From assembly GCA_039812545.1 (NCBI GenBank), contig JBDIAR010000184.1, positions 1 through 6,293 on the forward strand: a stretch of DNA of 6,293 bases, written 5' to 3'. Below are positions 1 through 5,788 of the stretch, piece by piece. The translations under genes and the position numbers were made by a program. Origin of the DNA: JBDIAR01 sp039812545. Its GTDB lineage: Bacteria > Actinomycetota > Actinomycetes > Actinomycetales > Dermatophilaceae. Every line of letters starts with the position of its first letter. Within the stretch, counting starts at the first letter, position 1. The notes beneath the pieces are model-generated. The model was not told where the DNA came from. It saw only the letters and a list, made by a program, of their open reading frames with translations, and did not search any database.

Positions 1-33
1 GGCGCCACGATCGACGTCTTCCACGACTTCTGA
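1..33 (+). CDS. 3' end of an unidentified rightward gene (partial)
   Basis: The first eleven codons read GATIDVFHDF followed by a TGA stop at 31-33. Every one of the ten sense codons ends in G or C, with C in nine of them, which is the third-position pattern of real genes in this window. The gene would converge on dxs, leaving 44 bp between the two stop codons. Ten residues are too few to assign a family, so no function is proposed. The alternative is a chance open frame, but the uniform third positions argue against it. Confidence 0.5.
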   Translation, partial: GATIDVFHDF

Positions 34-53
34 GCGTCTCGGCGGGCGTCAAA

Positions 54-81
54 GTCAGCGTCAGAGTCAGGTCAGCGTCAG
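54..81. repeat. GTCAG repeats between two converging genes
   Basis: Five GTCAG units lie within 28 bp (54, 60, 66, 71, 77). The 11-mer GTCAGCGTCAG occurs twice, at 54-64 and 71-81. On the minus strand each unit supplies a TGA: the first is the dxs stop and the next is an in-frame backup two codons later. No stable hairpin was found here. Confidence 0.6.
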
Positions 82-2003
82 GGGACGGCGTGTGGCAGGT
101 GTTCGGTCCGCCCGAGGTGGTCGGTATGCCGCTCCCCCAGCCGGGTGAGCAGCGCTGCCGAGATGGCCGGTCCGGTCAGCCCGATCTCGTCGAGGATCTC
201 GGCCCGCGAGGCGTGGACGAAGAACTTCTTCGGTATGCCGAACAGGTGACAGGGCCGCTCGACACCCGCGTCGGCGAGCGACTGGCATACCTGAGAGCCC
301 ACTCCGCCGACGACCAGATTGTCCTCGATGACCACGACGTGTTCGGCGTCGCGGGCGAACTCGACGAGCTCGCCGGGGACGGGGATCACCCAGCGCGGGT
401 CGACCACCTGCGTGGTGTACCCGTGCTCCTCCAGGTGCAGTGCGACGTGCAGTGCCGTGGTCGCGAGTTCGCCCACGGCGACGATGAGGACGTCGCAGCC
501 ACCGTCGGCGTCCGGATCGCGCAGGACCTCGACGCAGCCCTCACGGCGCAGGGCCGGCAGTTCGGCGGGCGGGTTCTGCTTGGAATAGCGCACGAGGGTG
601 GGGCCGTCGTCCACCGCGACCGCTTCGCGCAGCAACTCCCGCAGCCGGGGTTCGTCGCGCGGCACGGCGATGCGCATGCCCGGCACGATGCCGGTGATCG
701 TCAGGTCCCACATCCCGTTGTGTGAGGCCCCGTCGGTGCCGGTGATCCCGGCGCGGTCCAGGACGAAGGTGACCGGCGCCCGGTGTAGCGCACAGTCCAT
801 CAGCACCTGGTCGAACGCCCGGTTGAGGAACGTCGCATACAGGCAGACGACCGGATGCATCCCCCCGTATGCCAGTCCCGCCGCCATCGTGGCCGCGTGC
901 TGTTCGGCGATCCCGACGTCGATGACCCGGTCCGGGAAGCGCGCCGCGAACTCCTTCAGCCCGACCGGGATGAGCATGGCCGCGGTCAACGCGACGATGT
1001 CGGGCCGCTCCTGCCCGATCGCGACGATCTCCTCCGCGAACACGTCGGTCCAGATCCGACCCTTGACCTGTAGCGGCAGTCCGGTCTCGGGGTTGATCCG
1101 GTCGACCGCGTGGAAGCGGTCGTCGTCGTGGGCCCGCGCCAGGTCGTACCCCTTGCCCTTCTTGGTTAGGACATGGACGAGGACCGGACCGGCATACGCC
1201 CTGGCGTTGCGCAGCGCGGCCTCGATGGCGGGTTCGTCGTGGCCGTCGACGGGGCCGAGGTACTTGATGCCCAGATCCTCGAAGAGGCCCTGCGGGGAGA
1301 CGATGTCCTTGATCCCCTTCTTGACGCCGTGCAGGGTCTCGTACACCGCGCCGCCGACGACCGGGGTCCGGGTCAGGGTCGACTTGCCCCAGTCGAGGAA
1401 GCGCTCGTACTTCTGCGCGGTCCGCAGCGACGCCAGCCGGTCGGCGAGTCCACCGGCGGTCGGTGCGTACGAGCGCTGGTTGTCGTTGACGACGACGACG
1501 AGGGGCAGGTCCTTGGCGGCGGCGATGTTGTTGATCGCCTCCCAAGCCATCCCGCCCGTGAGCGCTCCGTCTCCGACGACGGCGACGGTATGCCGGTCGG
1601 TGTCGCCGGCGAGTTTGCGGGCGGTGGCGATGCCGTCGGCCCAGGACAAGGCGGTGGAGGCGTGCGAGTTCTCGACGACGTCGTGCTCGGACTCGGCCCG
1701 GCTGGGGTAGCCGGACAGCCCGCCCTGGGACCGCAGGTGGGCGAAGTCGTGACGTCCGGTGAGCAGTTTGTGCACGTATGCCTGGTGGCCGGTGTCGAAG
1801 ACCAGCGTGTCGTGGGGGGAGTCGAACACCCGGTGCAGGGCGATGGTGAGTTCGACGACGCCGAGGTTCGGGCCGAGGTGGCCGCCGGTGCGGGACACCT
1901 GCGCGATGAGGAAGTCGCGGATTTCCTGGGCGAGGGCCGGGATCTTGTCGGCCGGTAGCGCCTTCAGATCGGCCGGGTCGCCGATCCCTTCGAGCCAAGT
2001 CAC
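78..2003 (-). CDS. dxs: 1-deoxy-D-xylulose-5-phosphate synthase
   Basis: Cytosolic thiamine diphosphate enzyme that condenses pyruvate with glyceraldehyde 3-phosphate, releasing CO2, to form DXP, the first step of the MEP isoprenoid pathway. The 641-residue length is normal for the family. Visible motifs in order are GHLGPNLG (41-48), FDTGHQAY (69-76, conserved His73), the ThDP/Mg motif GDGALTGG...NN (144-159), HDDDRFH (292-298), TAAM (340-343), GIAEQH with the catalytic Glu367 (364-369), YATFLNRAFDQ (389-399), DRAGITGTDGASHNG (416-430) and a C-terminal transketolase domain (about 500-625). The start is GTG at 2003; a GGAAGG at 2015-2020 lies 11 nt upstream, and the N-terminus aligns with family starts. 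It resembles M. tuberculosis Dxs1 in the N-terminal third. Oddities: SKQN (474-477) where the family has P-K/R-G, and an unusual 286-298 loop. A second dxs elsewhere in the genome is possible. Confidence 0.96.
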   Translation of the reverse strand: MTWLEGIGDPADLKALPADKIPALAQEIRDFLIAQVSRTGGHLGPNLGVVELTIALHRVFDSPHDTLVFDTGHQAYVHKLLTGRHDFAHLRSQGGLSGYPSRAESEHDVVENSHASTALSWADGIATARKLAGDTDRHTVAVVGDGALTGGMAWEAINNIAAAKDLPLVVVVNDNQRSYAPTAGGLADRLASLRTAQKYERFLDWGKSTLTRTPVVGGAVYETLHGVKKGIKDIVSPQGLFEDLGIKYLGPVDGHDEPAIEAALRNARAYAGPVLVHVLTKKGKGYDLARAHDDDRFHAVDRINPETGLPLQVKGRIWTDVFAEEIVAIGQERPDIVALTAAMLIPVGLKEFAARFPDRVIDVGIAEQHAATMAAGLAYGGMHPVVCLYATFLNRAFDQVLMDCALHRAPVTFVLDRAGITGTDGASHNGMWDLTITGIVPGMRIAVPRDEPRLRELLREAVAVDDGPTLVRYSKQNPPAELPALRREGCVEVLRDPDADGGCDVLIVAVGELATTALHVALHLEEHGYTTQVVDPRWVIPVPGELVEFARDAEHVVVIEDNLVVGGVGSQVCQSLADAGVERPCHLFGIPKKFFVHASRAEILDEIGLTGPAISAALLTRLGERHTDHLGRTEHLPHAVP

Positions 2004-2036
2004 GGGCCTGACGTCCTTCCGGGTGCGTATCCCCCA

Positions 2037-2042
2037 ATTGTA
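2037..2042 (-). promoter_or_regulatory. Candidate -10 box of the dxs promoter
   Basis: On the minus strand the hexamer TACAAT matches the actinobacterial TANNNT -10 pattern. The seventh base after it is an A at 2030, a good transcription start, which would give a 5' leader of about 27 nt containing the GGAAGG ribosome-binding site. No convincing -35 box is seen 16-18 bp upstream. The box overlaps a copy of the repeated GGCATAC word (2040-2046). dxs could also be read through from lemA, 75 bp upstream. Confidence 0.4.
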
Positions 2043-2078
2043 TGCCGTGGCTCCCCTACCGCCCCGGCGGCCGGTGGG

Positions 2079-2552
2079 TTACGTCTCGTCCGGGATGTAC
2101 GGGCCGAAGCCCGCGCGGCGGGCGACCGCTGAACTCGGGAAGGACTGCAGGGCCGTGTCGTAAACGCGCAGGTTGGCGTTGTGGATGCGTCGGGCGGCGG
2201 CCAGCCGGTCCTCGGTGTCGACGAGTTGGGCCTGGAGCTCTTGGAAGGAGCGGGAGGCCTGCAGCTGCGGGTAGCGCTCGGCGACTGCGGCGACGGGGCC
2301 GGCCAGGGCCTCGCGTTCGGCGGTGAGCAGGGCGATGAGGTCGCGTTCGTGGCCGGCATACGCACGGACCACCTCGACGAGATTCGGGACGAGGTCGTGC
2401 CGGCGCTTCAGCTCGACGTCGACGTCGCGCCAGGACTCGCGCACGAGTTGACGCAGGTGGACGAGTCGGTTGTGGGCCCCGACCCAGACGGTGGCGACGA
2501 TGAGCGCGACGACGGTGACGAACAGGACGGCATACCCGAGGAAACGGATCAC
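2079..2552 (-). CDS. lemA: LemA family membrane protein
   Basis: LemA proteins have one N-terminal membrane segment followed by a long helical domain; their cellular role is not established. Here residues 3-25 are strongly hydrophobic (a probable membrane helix). The family signatures follow: RRHDLVPNLVEVVRAYAGHE (50-69), YPQLQAS (94-100), and FQELQAQL...TEDRLAAAR (103-121) with His-Asn at 124-125, followed by a Phe-Pro (138-139). The product is 157 residues, somewhat shorter than the usual 180-190, with little sequence after the helical core. I chose the GTG at 2552-2550 because it overlaps the TGA of the upstream gene as GTGA, has AGG seven bases before it, and places the membrane helix at the very N-terminus. 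The in-frame start at 2600 would add 16 hydrophilic residues encoded inside the upstream gene. Translational coupling to the 2549-3328 gene is likely. Confidence 0.88.
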   Translation of the reverse strand: MIRFLGYAVLFVTVVALIVATVWVGAHNRLVHLRQLVRESWRDVDVELKRRHDLVPNLVEVVRAYAGHERDLIALLTAEREALAGPVAAVAERYPQLQASRSFQELQAQLVDTEDRLAAARRIHNANLRVYDTALQSFPSSAVARRAGFGPYIPDET

Positions 2553-3328
2553 AGCGTGACCTGTCGTAGGCTCGCCGGTCGGCCGCCGCGGTCCTGCCAC
2601 ACGAAATCCGGTATGCCGGCCAGGACGGTCAGGGCGACGTCGAACGGTGCCGAGCCGGCCGCGAGGGCGACGTCGTCGCGGCCCGGACCCCAGATCGTCG
2701 GGTCGTAGCCCTGGCTGCGTTGGGCGAGCAGTACGTCGCCGGCGATGATGCGCAGTTCGGTGTCGGGGTGGGCCAGGAGGTACTCCATGGTGCGGGCGTG
2801 GAACGTGTCGTAGGCGAACTTCCGGTCGGCGCAGCGCACCCGGTAGGCCCGGTTGAAATCGTCGTACTCGACATCGATGTCCCCACCGGTCAGTCCGTCG
2901 ACGATCCGGCTGAAGAAGCCCTCGGGGCCGACGATGAAGTCGGGGATGGGGGCGGCGGTGCGCAGGATGGCGACGTCGAAGACATAGTTCGTCCGCTGGG
3001 TCTGGGTGTGGCCCTGTGCGTTGGTCGTCTGATGCTCTTCGTAGTAGTGGTACTCGAAGGCGGCGAACGGGACGCCGCGGTACCTGCCGTCCACGCAGTT
3101 GACGACCCGTCGCCCGCGGCCGCGCCCGAACGGCGCGCAGGCGTAGGAGTCGACGTATTCGGGAGCCTCGGTGCGGAAGGTCCAGCCGCGGGCAGCCGCG
3201 GTCTGTTGCATGGCCGCGGTCTTGGCCTTGTTCTGCTGGTAGCTCCAGTAGGCGATGCCCACCACGATCACCAGCCCCACGACGAACAGGGCGATGAAGG
3301 GACCCGCCGCACCTCCGGGGTTGATCAC
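2549..3328 (-). CDS. Membrane-anchored protein of unknown function, paired with LemA
   Basis: A 259-residue protein starting at GTG (3328-3326), with AAGGAG six bases upstream, one of the best ribosome-binding sites in the window. Residues 11-28 form one hydrophobic helix followed by a basic, Gln/Lys-rich stretch (31-36), suggesting an N-terminal anchor with the bulk cytoplasmic; this topology is inferred. The soluble part contains RGWTFRTEAPEYVDSY (47-62), a YRGVPFAAFEYHYY segment (83-96), a polar loop rich in Thr, Gln and His (97-113), then FDVAIL and a C-terminal region ending in PASLRQVTL. I recall similar actinobacterial proteins annotated only as hypothetical. It may be distantly related to the DUF3137 proteins that often lie beside LemA, but I cannot confirm this. 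Its stop overlaps the lemA start, so the two are probably translated together and may act together. No function is assigned. Confidence 0.8.
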   Translation of the reverse strand: MINPGGAAGPFIALFVVGLVIVVGIAYWSYQQNKAKTAAMQQTAAARGWTFRTEAPEYVDSYACAPFGRGRGRRVVNCVDGRYRGVPFAAFEYHYYEEHQTTNAQGHTQTQRTNYVFDVAILRTAAPIPDFIVGPEGFFSRIVDGLTGGDIDVEYDDFNRAYRVRCADRKFAYDTFHARTMEYLLAHPDTELRIIAGDVLLAQRSQGYDPTIWGPGRDDVALAAGSAPFDVALTVLAGIPDFVWQDRGGRPASLRQVTL

Positions 3329-3465
3329 CTATCGCTCCTTCCCACCGACGACTCCATCATGGTGGACGCGGCGAGGACCGTCGACGTTCCACGGCAACCG
3401 AGCAAGCCTTCCGGCAAATCGGGCATTCCACCACAGAACTGACGGCACCGGCATACGATCGCCCC
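3329..3465. promoter_or_regulatory. Divergent intergenic region between the LemA-partner gene and the acetyltransferase
   Basis: This 137-bp region must carry the promoters of both flanking genes. For the rightward gene a TANNNT box is present (separate entry). For the leftward gene the AAGGAG ribosome-binding site lies at 3335-3340, but I see no convincing -10/-35 pair. A copy of the GGCATAC word lies at 3450-3456. No obvious operator palindrome was found. Confidence 0.4.
3454..3459 (+). promoter_or_regulatory. Candidate -10 box giving a leaderless acetyltransferase mRNA
   Basis: TACGAT fits the actinobacterial TANNNT -10 pattern and sits six bases before the ATG at 3466, so the seventh base is the A of the start codon. 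This is the spacing expected of a leaderless transcript and explains why no Shine-Dalgarno sequence precedes this ATG. No clear -35 is seen. The TAC of the box is also the end of a GGCATAC word. Confidence 0.45.
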
Positions 3466-4050
3466 ATGCAGGCGACGATGCGGCTGGAGACGCCGTCCGA
3501 CGAGTCGGCGGTGCGCGCACTGGTCGCGGCCGCGTTCGAGGACGAAATCTCGCTGCCGGCTCTGCTGGATGCGTTGCGGGCCTCCCCAGACTGGCTGGGG
3601 CTGTCGTATGTCGCCGAATCCGGCGGTGAGATCGTCGGGCACGTGGCGTTGACCCGGGCGCTGCTCGACGCCCGGGAGCGGCTGGTGGAGGTCCTGGTCC
3701 TGGCGCCGTTGTCGGTGCATCCCGACCATCAAGTACGTGGAATCGGGCGTGGGCTCGTCGAGTTCGCGATGGCCGACCAGGACGGTCGGGGCCGGCCGCT
3801 GGTTTTCCTGGAGGGTTCGCCGCGGTATTACGGGCGGTGCGGGTTCGTGGCGGCTGAGCCACTGGGGTACCGGCGACCGAGCCTGCGGATTCCCGGGCCG
3901 GCGTTCCAGGTGCGTGCCGTGGACGGTGCGACGGCTGCGGCTGGACCGGCCGGCACGCTGGTCTATTCCCGCGTCTTCTGGGACCACGACTGCGTGGGCC
4001 TGCGTGACCCCTTCTTGCAGGAGATGGAACTCGCCTTCGCCGGCGAGTGA
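3466..4050 (+). CDS. GNAT family N-acetyltransferase, YhbS-like
   Basis: Predicted cytosolic acetyl-CoA-dependent N-acetyltransferase of 194 residues; the acceptor is unknown. The GNAT fold is seen in the strand EIVGHVALTR (55-64), the beta4 strand and pyrophosphate-binding motif A, LSVHPDHQVRGIGRGLVEFA (82-101), which carries the Q-x-x-G-x-G signature at Gln89, Gly92 and Gly94, and motif B, LEGSPRYYGRCGF (115-127), with the YY and R-x-GF typical of the YhbS/COG3153 group. The C-terminal part (140-170) with a PxFQVRA strand is also typical of that group. The ATG at 3466 fits leaderless transcription. An in-frame ATG at 3478 has GCAGG about five bases upstream and would remove only four residues, so the start is not certain. 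The gene is transcribed alone, divergent from the LemA pair and convergent with the next operon. Confidence 0.9.
   Translation: MQATMRLETPSDESAVRALVAAAFEDEISLPALLDALRASPDWLGLSYVAESGGEIVGHVALTRALLDARERLVEVLVLAPLSVHPDHQVRGIGRGLVEFAMADQDGRGRPLVFLEGSPRYYGRCGFVAAEPLGYRRPSLRIPGPAFQVRAVDGATAAAGPAGTLVYSRVFWDHDCVGLRDPFLQEMELAFAGE
4029..4048. terminator. Hairpin between converging genes, possible two-way terminator
   Basis: A perfect 7-bp inverted repeat ACTCGCC (4029-4035) and GGCGAGT (4042-4048) encloses a 6-nt loop. It spans the last codons and part of the stop codon of the acetyltransferase gene and lies 17 bp past the stop of the gene on the other strand. No T-tract follows on either strand, so it is not a classical intrinsic terminator, though U-tract-free hairpins are proposed as terminators in actinobacteria. 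Most of it is coding sequence, so it may be chance. Confidence 0.35.
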
Positions 4051-4064
4051 GACCCTGCTCCTGT

Positions 4065-4931
4065 TCAGCGAATCAGAATTCGCTTGGCGGCCGCGACTCG
4101 CAGCGGGTTGGGTATGCCGGTGATGTTCGCCTCAGCCGGAATGCGAGCCCATTCGCCGCCGTTGATGCGGAAATCGGCGGCTAACGTGGCGTCGATCCGC
4201 GGGGCGAATTGGCCGGTGTCCAGGTAGACGTGGAAGATCTTTCCGGTCTTCCAGTCGCCGCCCGGATCAAGCGTCGGCCCGGTCGTGTCCCCGTCGCCGA
4301 AGACATACGTGTAGCCCAATAGCACCGGCCGGATGTCGACCGCGTTGCCCAACAGGTCCACCGACGCCACTTCGCCGGGCTGGAATCCGTCTGGTTCCCA
4401 CCTCGCCTGGAAGTAGGTCTTGAGGTTCACCAAGGTGACGCCCTTCGGTGGCTGGATCGTCGAGCCGAGCTTGGCCCAGGCGATCCGCTTGAACTCCGTC
4501 TCGATCATCGGCATCGTCACCGCGGGTCGCGTCGTCGACCACGTCGGGAAGCCACAGATCTGCCCCACGCGACGCCAATCCCCCTGCGCCGCACCTCCCA
4601 GAACCGTCTGCCGGAACACCCAAAACATCGGGCCCGGAGCGGGATTGCATCCCACGACCGAGCGCATGCAGCCGACGTCCTCCGGCCGCTGGAACCGCGG
4701 ATCATTGCGCTCGCAGGCCGGCACCACCGTGTAGTCGTACTCGACGAGGTCCTTCGCCGTCGGCTTCACCGACTTCCCGTCATCCCCCTTCCACCTCGGC
4801 GGCCCCTTACTAAGGGACAGCCACGTCGTGGCGCCGTAATTGTCGCTGTCGTTGTTCCAGTCCCCGAGTGCTGCGCCCGCCGTCATCACAATGGAGAGGA
4901 AAGAAAGTCCCATGATCCGCCTGAACCTCAT
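4065..4931 (-). CDS. Secreted protein with a C-terminal PKD-like domain
   Basis: A 288-residue protein with a probable Sec signal peptide: a basic start (MRFRR), a hydrophobic core (about 7-20) and a likely cut near ALG-D (21-24). The N-terminal half is Trp/Pro-rich and has four cysteines (73, 88, 95, 126) that could form disulphides outside the cell. The C-terminal part carries TIQPPKGVTLVNLKTYF (158-174), then LLGYTYVFGDG (204-214) and GKIFHVYLDTG (230-240), the core of a PKD-type beta-sandwich, and ends in a basic KRILIR. I recall this layout in actinobacterial PKD-domain hypothetical proteins; the ligand is unknown. The ATG at 4931 overlaps the upstream TGA as ATGA and has AAGG at a good distance; the in-frame start at 4964 lies inside the upstream gene and would bury the signal peptide. 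Codon use is less GC-biased than dxs (AGG, GGA, CTT, TCT, ATT near the start). Role unknown; surface protein inferred. Confidence 0.8.
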   Translation of the reverse strand: MRFRRIMGLSFLSIVMTAGAALGDWNNDSDNYGATTWLSLSKGPPRWKGDDGKSVKPTAKDLVEYDYTVVPACERNDPRFQRPEDVGCMRSVVGCNPAPGPMFWVFRQTVLGGAAQGDWRRVGQICGFPTWSTTRPAVTMPMIETEFKRIAWAKLGSTIQPPKGVTLVNLKTYFQARWEPDGFQPGEVASVDLLGNAVDIRPVLLGYTYVFGDGDTTGPTLDPGGDWKTGKIFHVYLDTGQFAPRIDATLAADFRINGGEWARIPAEANITGIPNPLRVAAAKRILIR

Positions 4932-5590
4932 GGCTTCACCTTCTGCATCTGGAGAACCTTCCAAGAGGTCGTGTACCTAATAGTGAAGAGCATCCGAAAC
5001 CGACTGTCACTCATTGTGTCGATCACCTTGCCCGCGCTATCCCGCAGAACTTGAGCCGGCTGATGAATATTGGCTATGACGGTCCATGTGTCGCCAGAAT
5101 CCGTGTTGAGCCCTACGCCTTCTGCGATCCACGCCGGTTTGTCGAACCCCTTCCCCGCCGCAACATACTTCTCGATGTTGCGAATCAAAATACCGCAGAC
5201 AACACAACCAGGATCCGAGAGAGTCCTCACCTCCGCGCTTGACGGTTGTGAAGCTCCGCGATCCAATGCGGCTATGTAGTAGCGCACGAACTCCTCAGCC
5301 CCGGCCGGGGTCTTGGCCTGTGCGGCTGGGGGGATGCTGACGGAGGATGTCGGAGCAGTCGAGGTGGAGCTCGGCGGTGACGACGTCGTCGTCGTGGTCG
5401 ACATGGGCACGACCGTCCGCGAGGTCGTGGTCGTCGCCGGAGCCGTGATCGGCGGCTCGGTGGAACACCCCGTCAGAACGACGCCTGCCGCCACCGCGAG
5501 CCCGGCGCCGACGGCGGTGACGCCGCGAGCATTGCGCCACCGCAACGGCCGGACCGTTCGAGCCCGACCCCTTCTCATCGACCTGCGCAC
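4928..5590 (-). CDS. Secreted lipoprotein, DUF6318-like
   Basis: A 220-residue predicted lipoprotein. It has an Arg-rich N-terminus, a hydrophobic helix (about 24-38) and the lipobox L-T-G-C with Cys42 as the lipidated residue. A Thr/Ser/Pro-rich linker (about 43-89), likely to span the cell wall, leads to a compact domain: EEFVRYYIAALDRG (99-112), a C-V-V-C pair (129-132), IEKYVAAGKGFDKPAW (139-154), and alternating strands to the end. The helix, the DPGC-x-x-C and the following strands match what I recall of actinobacterial DUF6318 proteins, a family of unknown function. I chose the GTG at 5590 because GGAGG sits six bases upstream; the ATG four codons later (5578) has a poorer site. A much longer frame open to 6133 crosses another gene and is rejected. 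It overlaps the PKD-like gene by ATGA. GC falls to about 55% in the 4981-5280 part. Confidence 0.82.
   Translation of the reverse strand: MRRSMRRGRARTVRPLRWRNARGVTAVGAGLAVAAGVVLTGCSTEPPITAPATTTTSRTVVPMSTTTTTSSPPSSTSTAPTSSVSIPPAAQAKTPAGAEEFVRYYIAALDRGASQPSSAEVRTLSDPGCVVCGILIRNIEKYVAAGKGFDKPAWIAEGVGLNTDSGDTWTVIANIHQPAQVLRDSAGKVIDTMSDSRFRMLFTIRYTTSWKVLQMQKVKP
5385..5396. repeat. Short GTC triplet run inside the lipoprotein linker
   Basis: Three GTC triplets and a GTG in a row on the plus strand encode part of the Thr-rich linker on the minus strand. Such runs can change length by slippage in whole codons, which would only alter linker length. The run is short, so this is a minor feature. Confidence 0.4.
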
Positions 5591-5787
5591 CCCGCACCTC
5601 CCGCTCACGTGGAGCCGACCGCCCCACCCACTGCGTCCAGTATGCCGACGATCCATCACGGCGCAACCCGAGCCATTCATGGCATACAACACACGAACAC
5701 CGCCAAGCCAGCGCCAACCGCACTTTTCGTCAGAAATGTCCCGTCGCCATCCCAGTGACCATCGACAGTCGCGACACCAGTGACGAT
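5591..5787. promoter_or_regulatory. Intergenic region upstream of the lipoprotein operon
   Basis: This 197-bp gap is the largest non-coding stretch in the window and should hold the promoter for the leftward lipoprotein and PKD-like genes. The ribosome-binding site GGAGG lies at 5597-5601. Two copies of the repeated word face each other here (GTATGCC at 5640-5646, GGCATAC at 5681-5687), and a 12-bp direct repeat sits at its far end. On the minus strand a weak TTGCGC-16 bp-CATACT pair can be drawn with the second half in the 5640 word, but it is a poor promoter match. No RNA gene or small coding frame is supported. Confidence 0.4.
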
Positions 5788-5788
5788 C
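5752..5788. repeat. Direct repeat CCAGTGAC(C/G)ATC, possible operator
   Basis: Two 12-bp copies, 5752-5763 and 5777-5788, differ at one base and start 25 bp apart, with the palindrome TCGCGA between them (5770-5775). The second copy reaches the stop codon of the gene at 5788. Two near-identical sites just upstream of an operon could bind a regulator, but nothing else supports it. Confidence 0.3.

Noticed and set aside
54..81. GTCAG units considered as a CRISPR remnant.
   Set aside because: The units are 5-11 bp with almost no spacers; there are no 23-40 bp repeats and no unique spacers.
1489..1500. GAC triplet run in dxs considered as a functional microsatellite.
   Set aside because: It encodes the Val-rich beta strand (VVVVN) expected at this place in DXS and is only a few units long.
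541..2037. Long open frames overlapping dxs, on the same strand (541-2037) and antisense (598-1710, 1173-1958).
   Set aside because: High-GC coding DNA leaves few stops in other frames. Their products are Arg/Pro/Ser-rich without recognisable motifs, while the dxs frame matches a known enzyme along its full length.
2047..2078. GC-rich inverted segments after lemA considered as a terminator.
   Set aside because: Only 4-5 bp stems with very small or large loops can be drawn, and no T-tract follows.
2553..2600. Upstream start for LemA.
   Set aside because: It adds 16 hydrophilic residues before the membrane helix and lies within the upstream gene. The GTGA overlap start has a ribosome-binding site.
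3720..4123. A second rightward frame overlapping the end of the acetyltransferase gene (3737-4123).
   Set aside because: It has no recognisable motif, overlaps two well-supported genes, and is Arg/Trp/Ser-rich as expected of a shadow frame.
4932..4964. Upstream start for the PKD-like protein.
   Set aside because: It places an acidic stretch before the signal peptide and lies within the lipoprotein gene. The ATGA overlap start is better supported.
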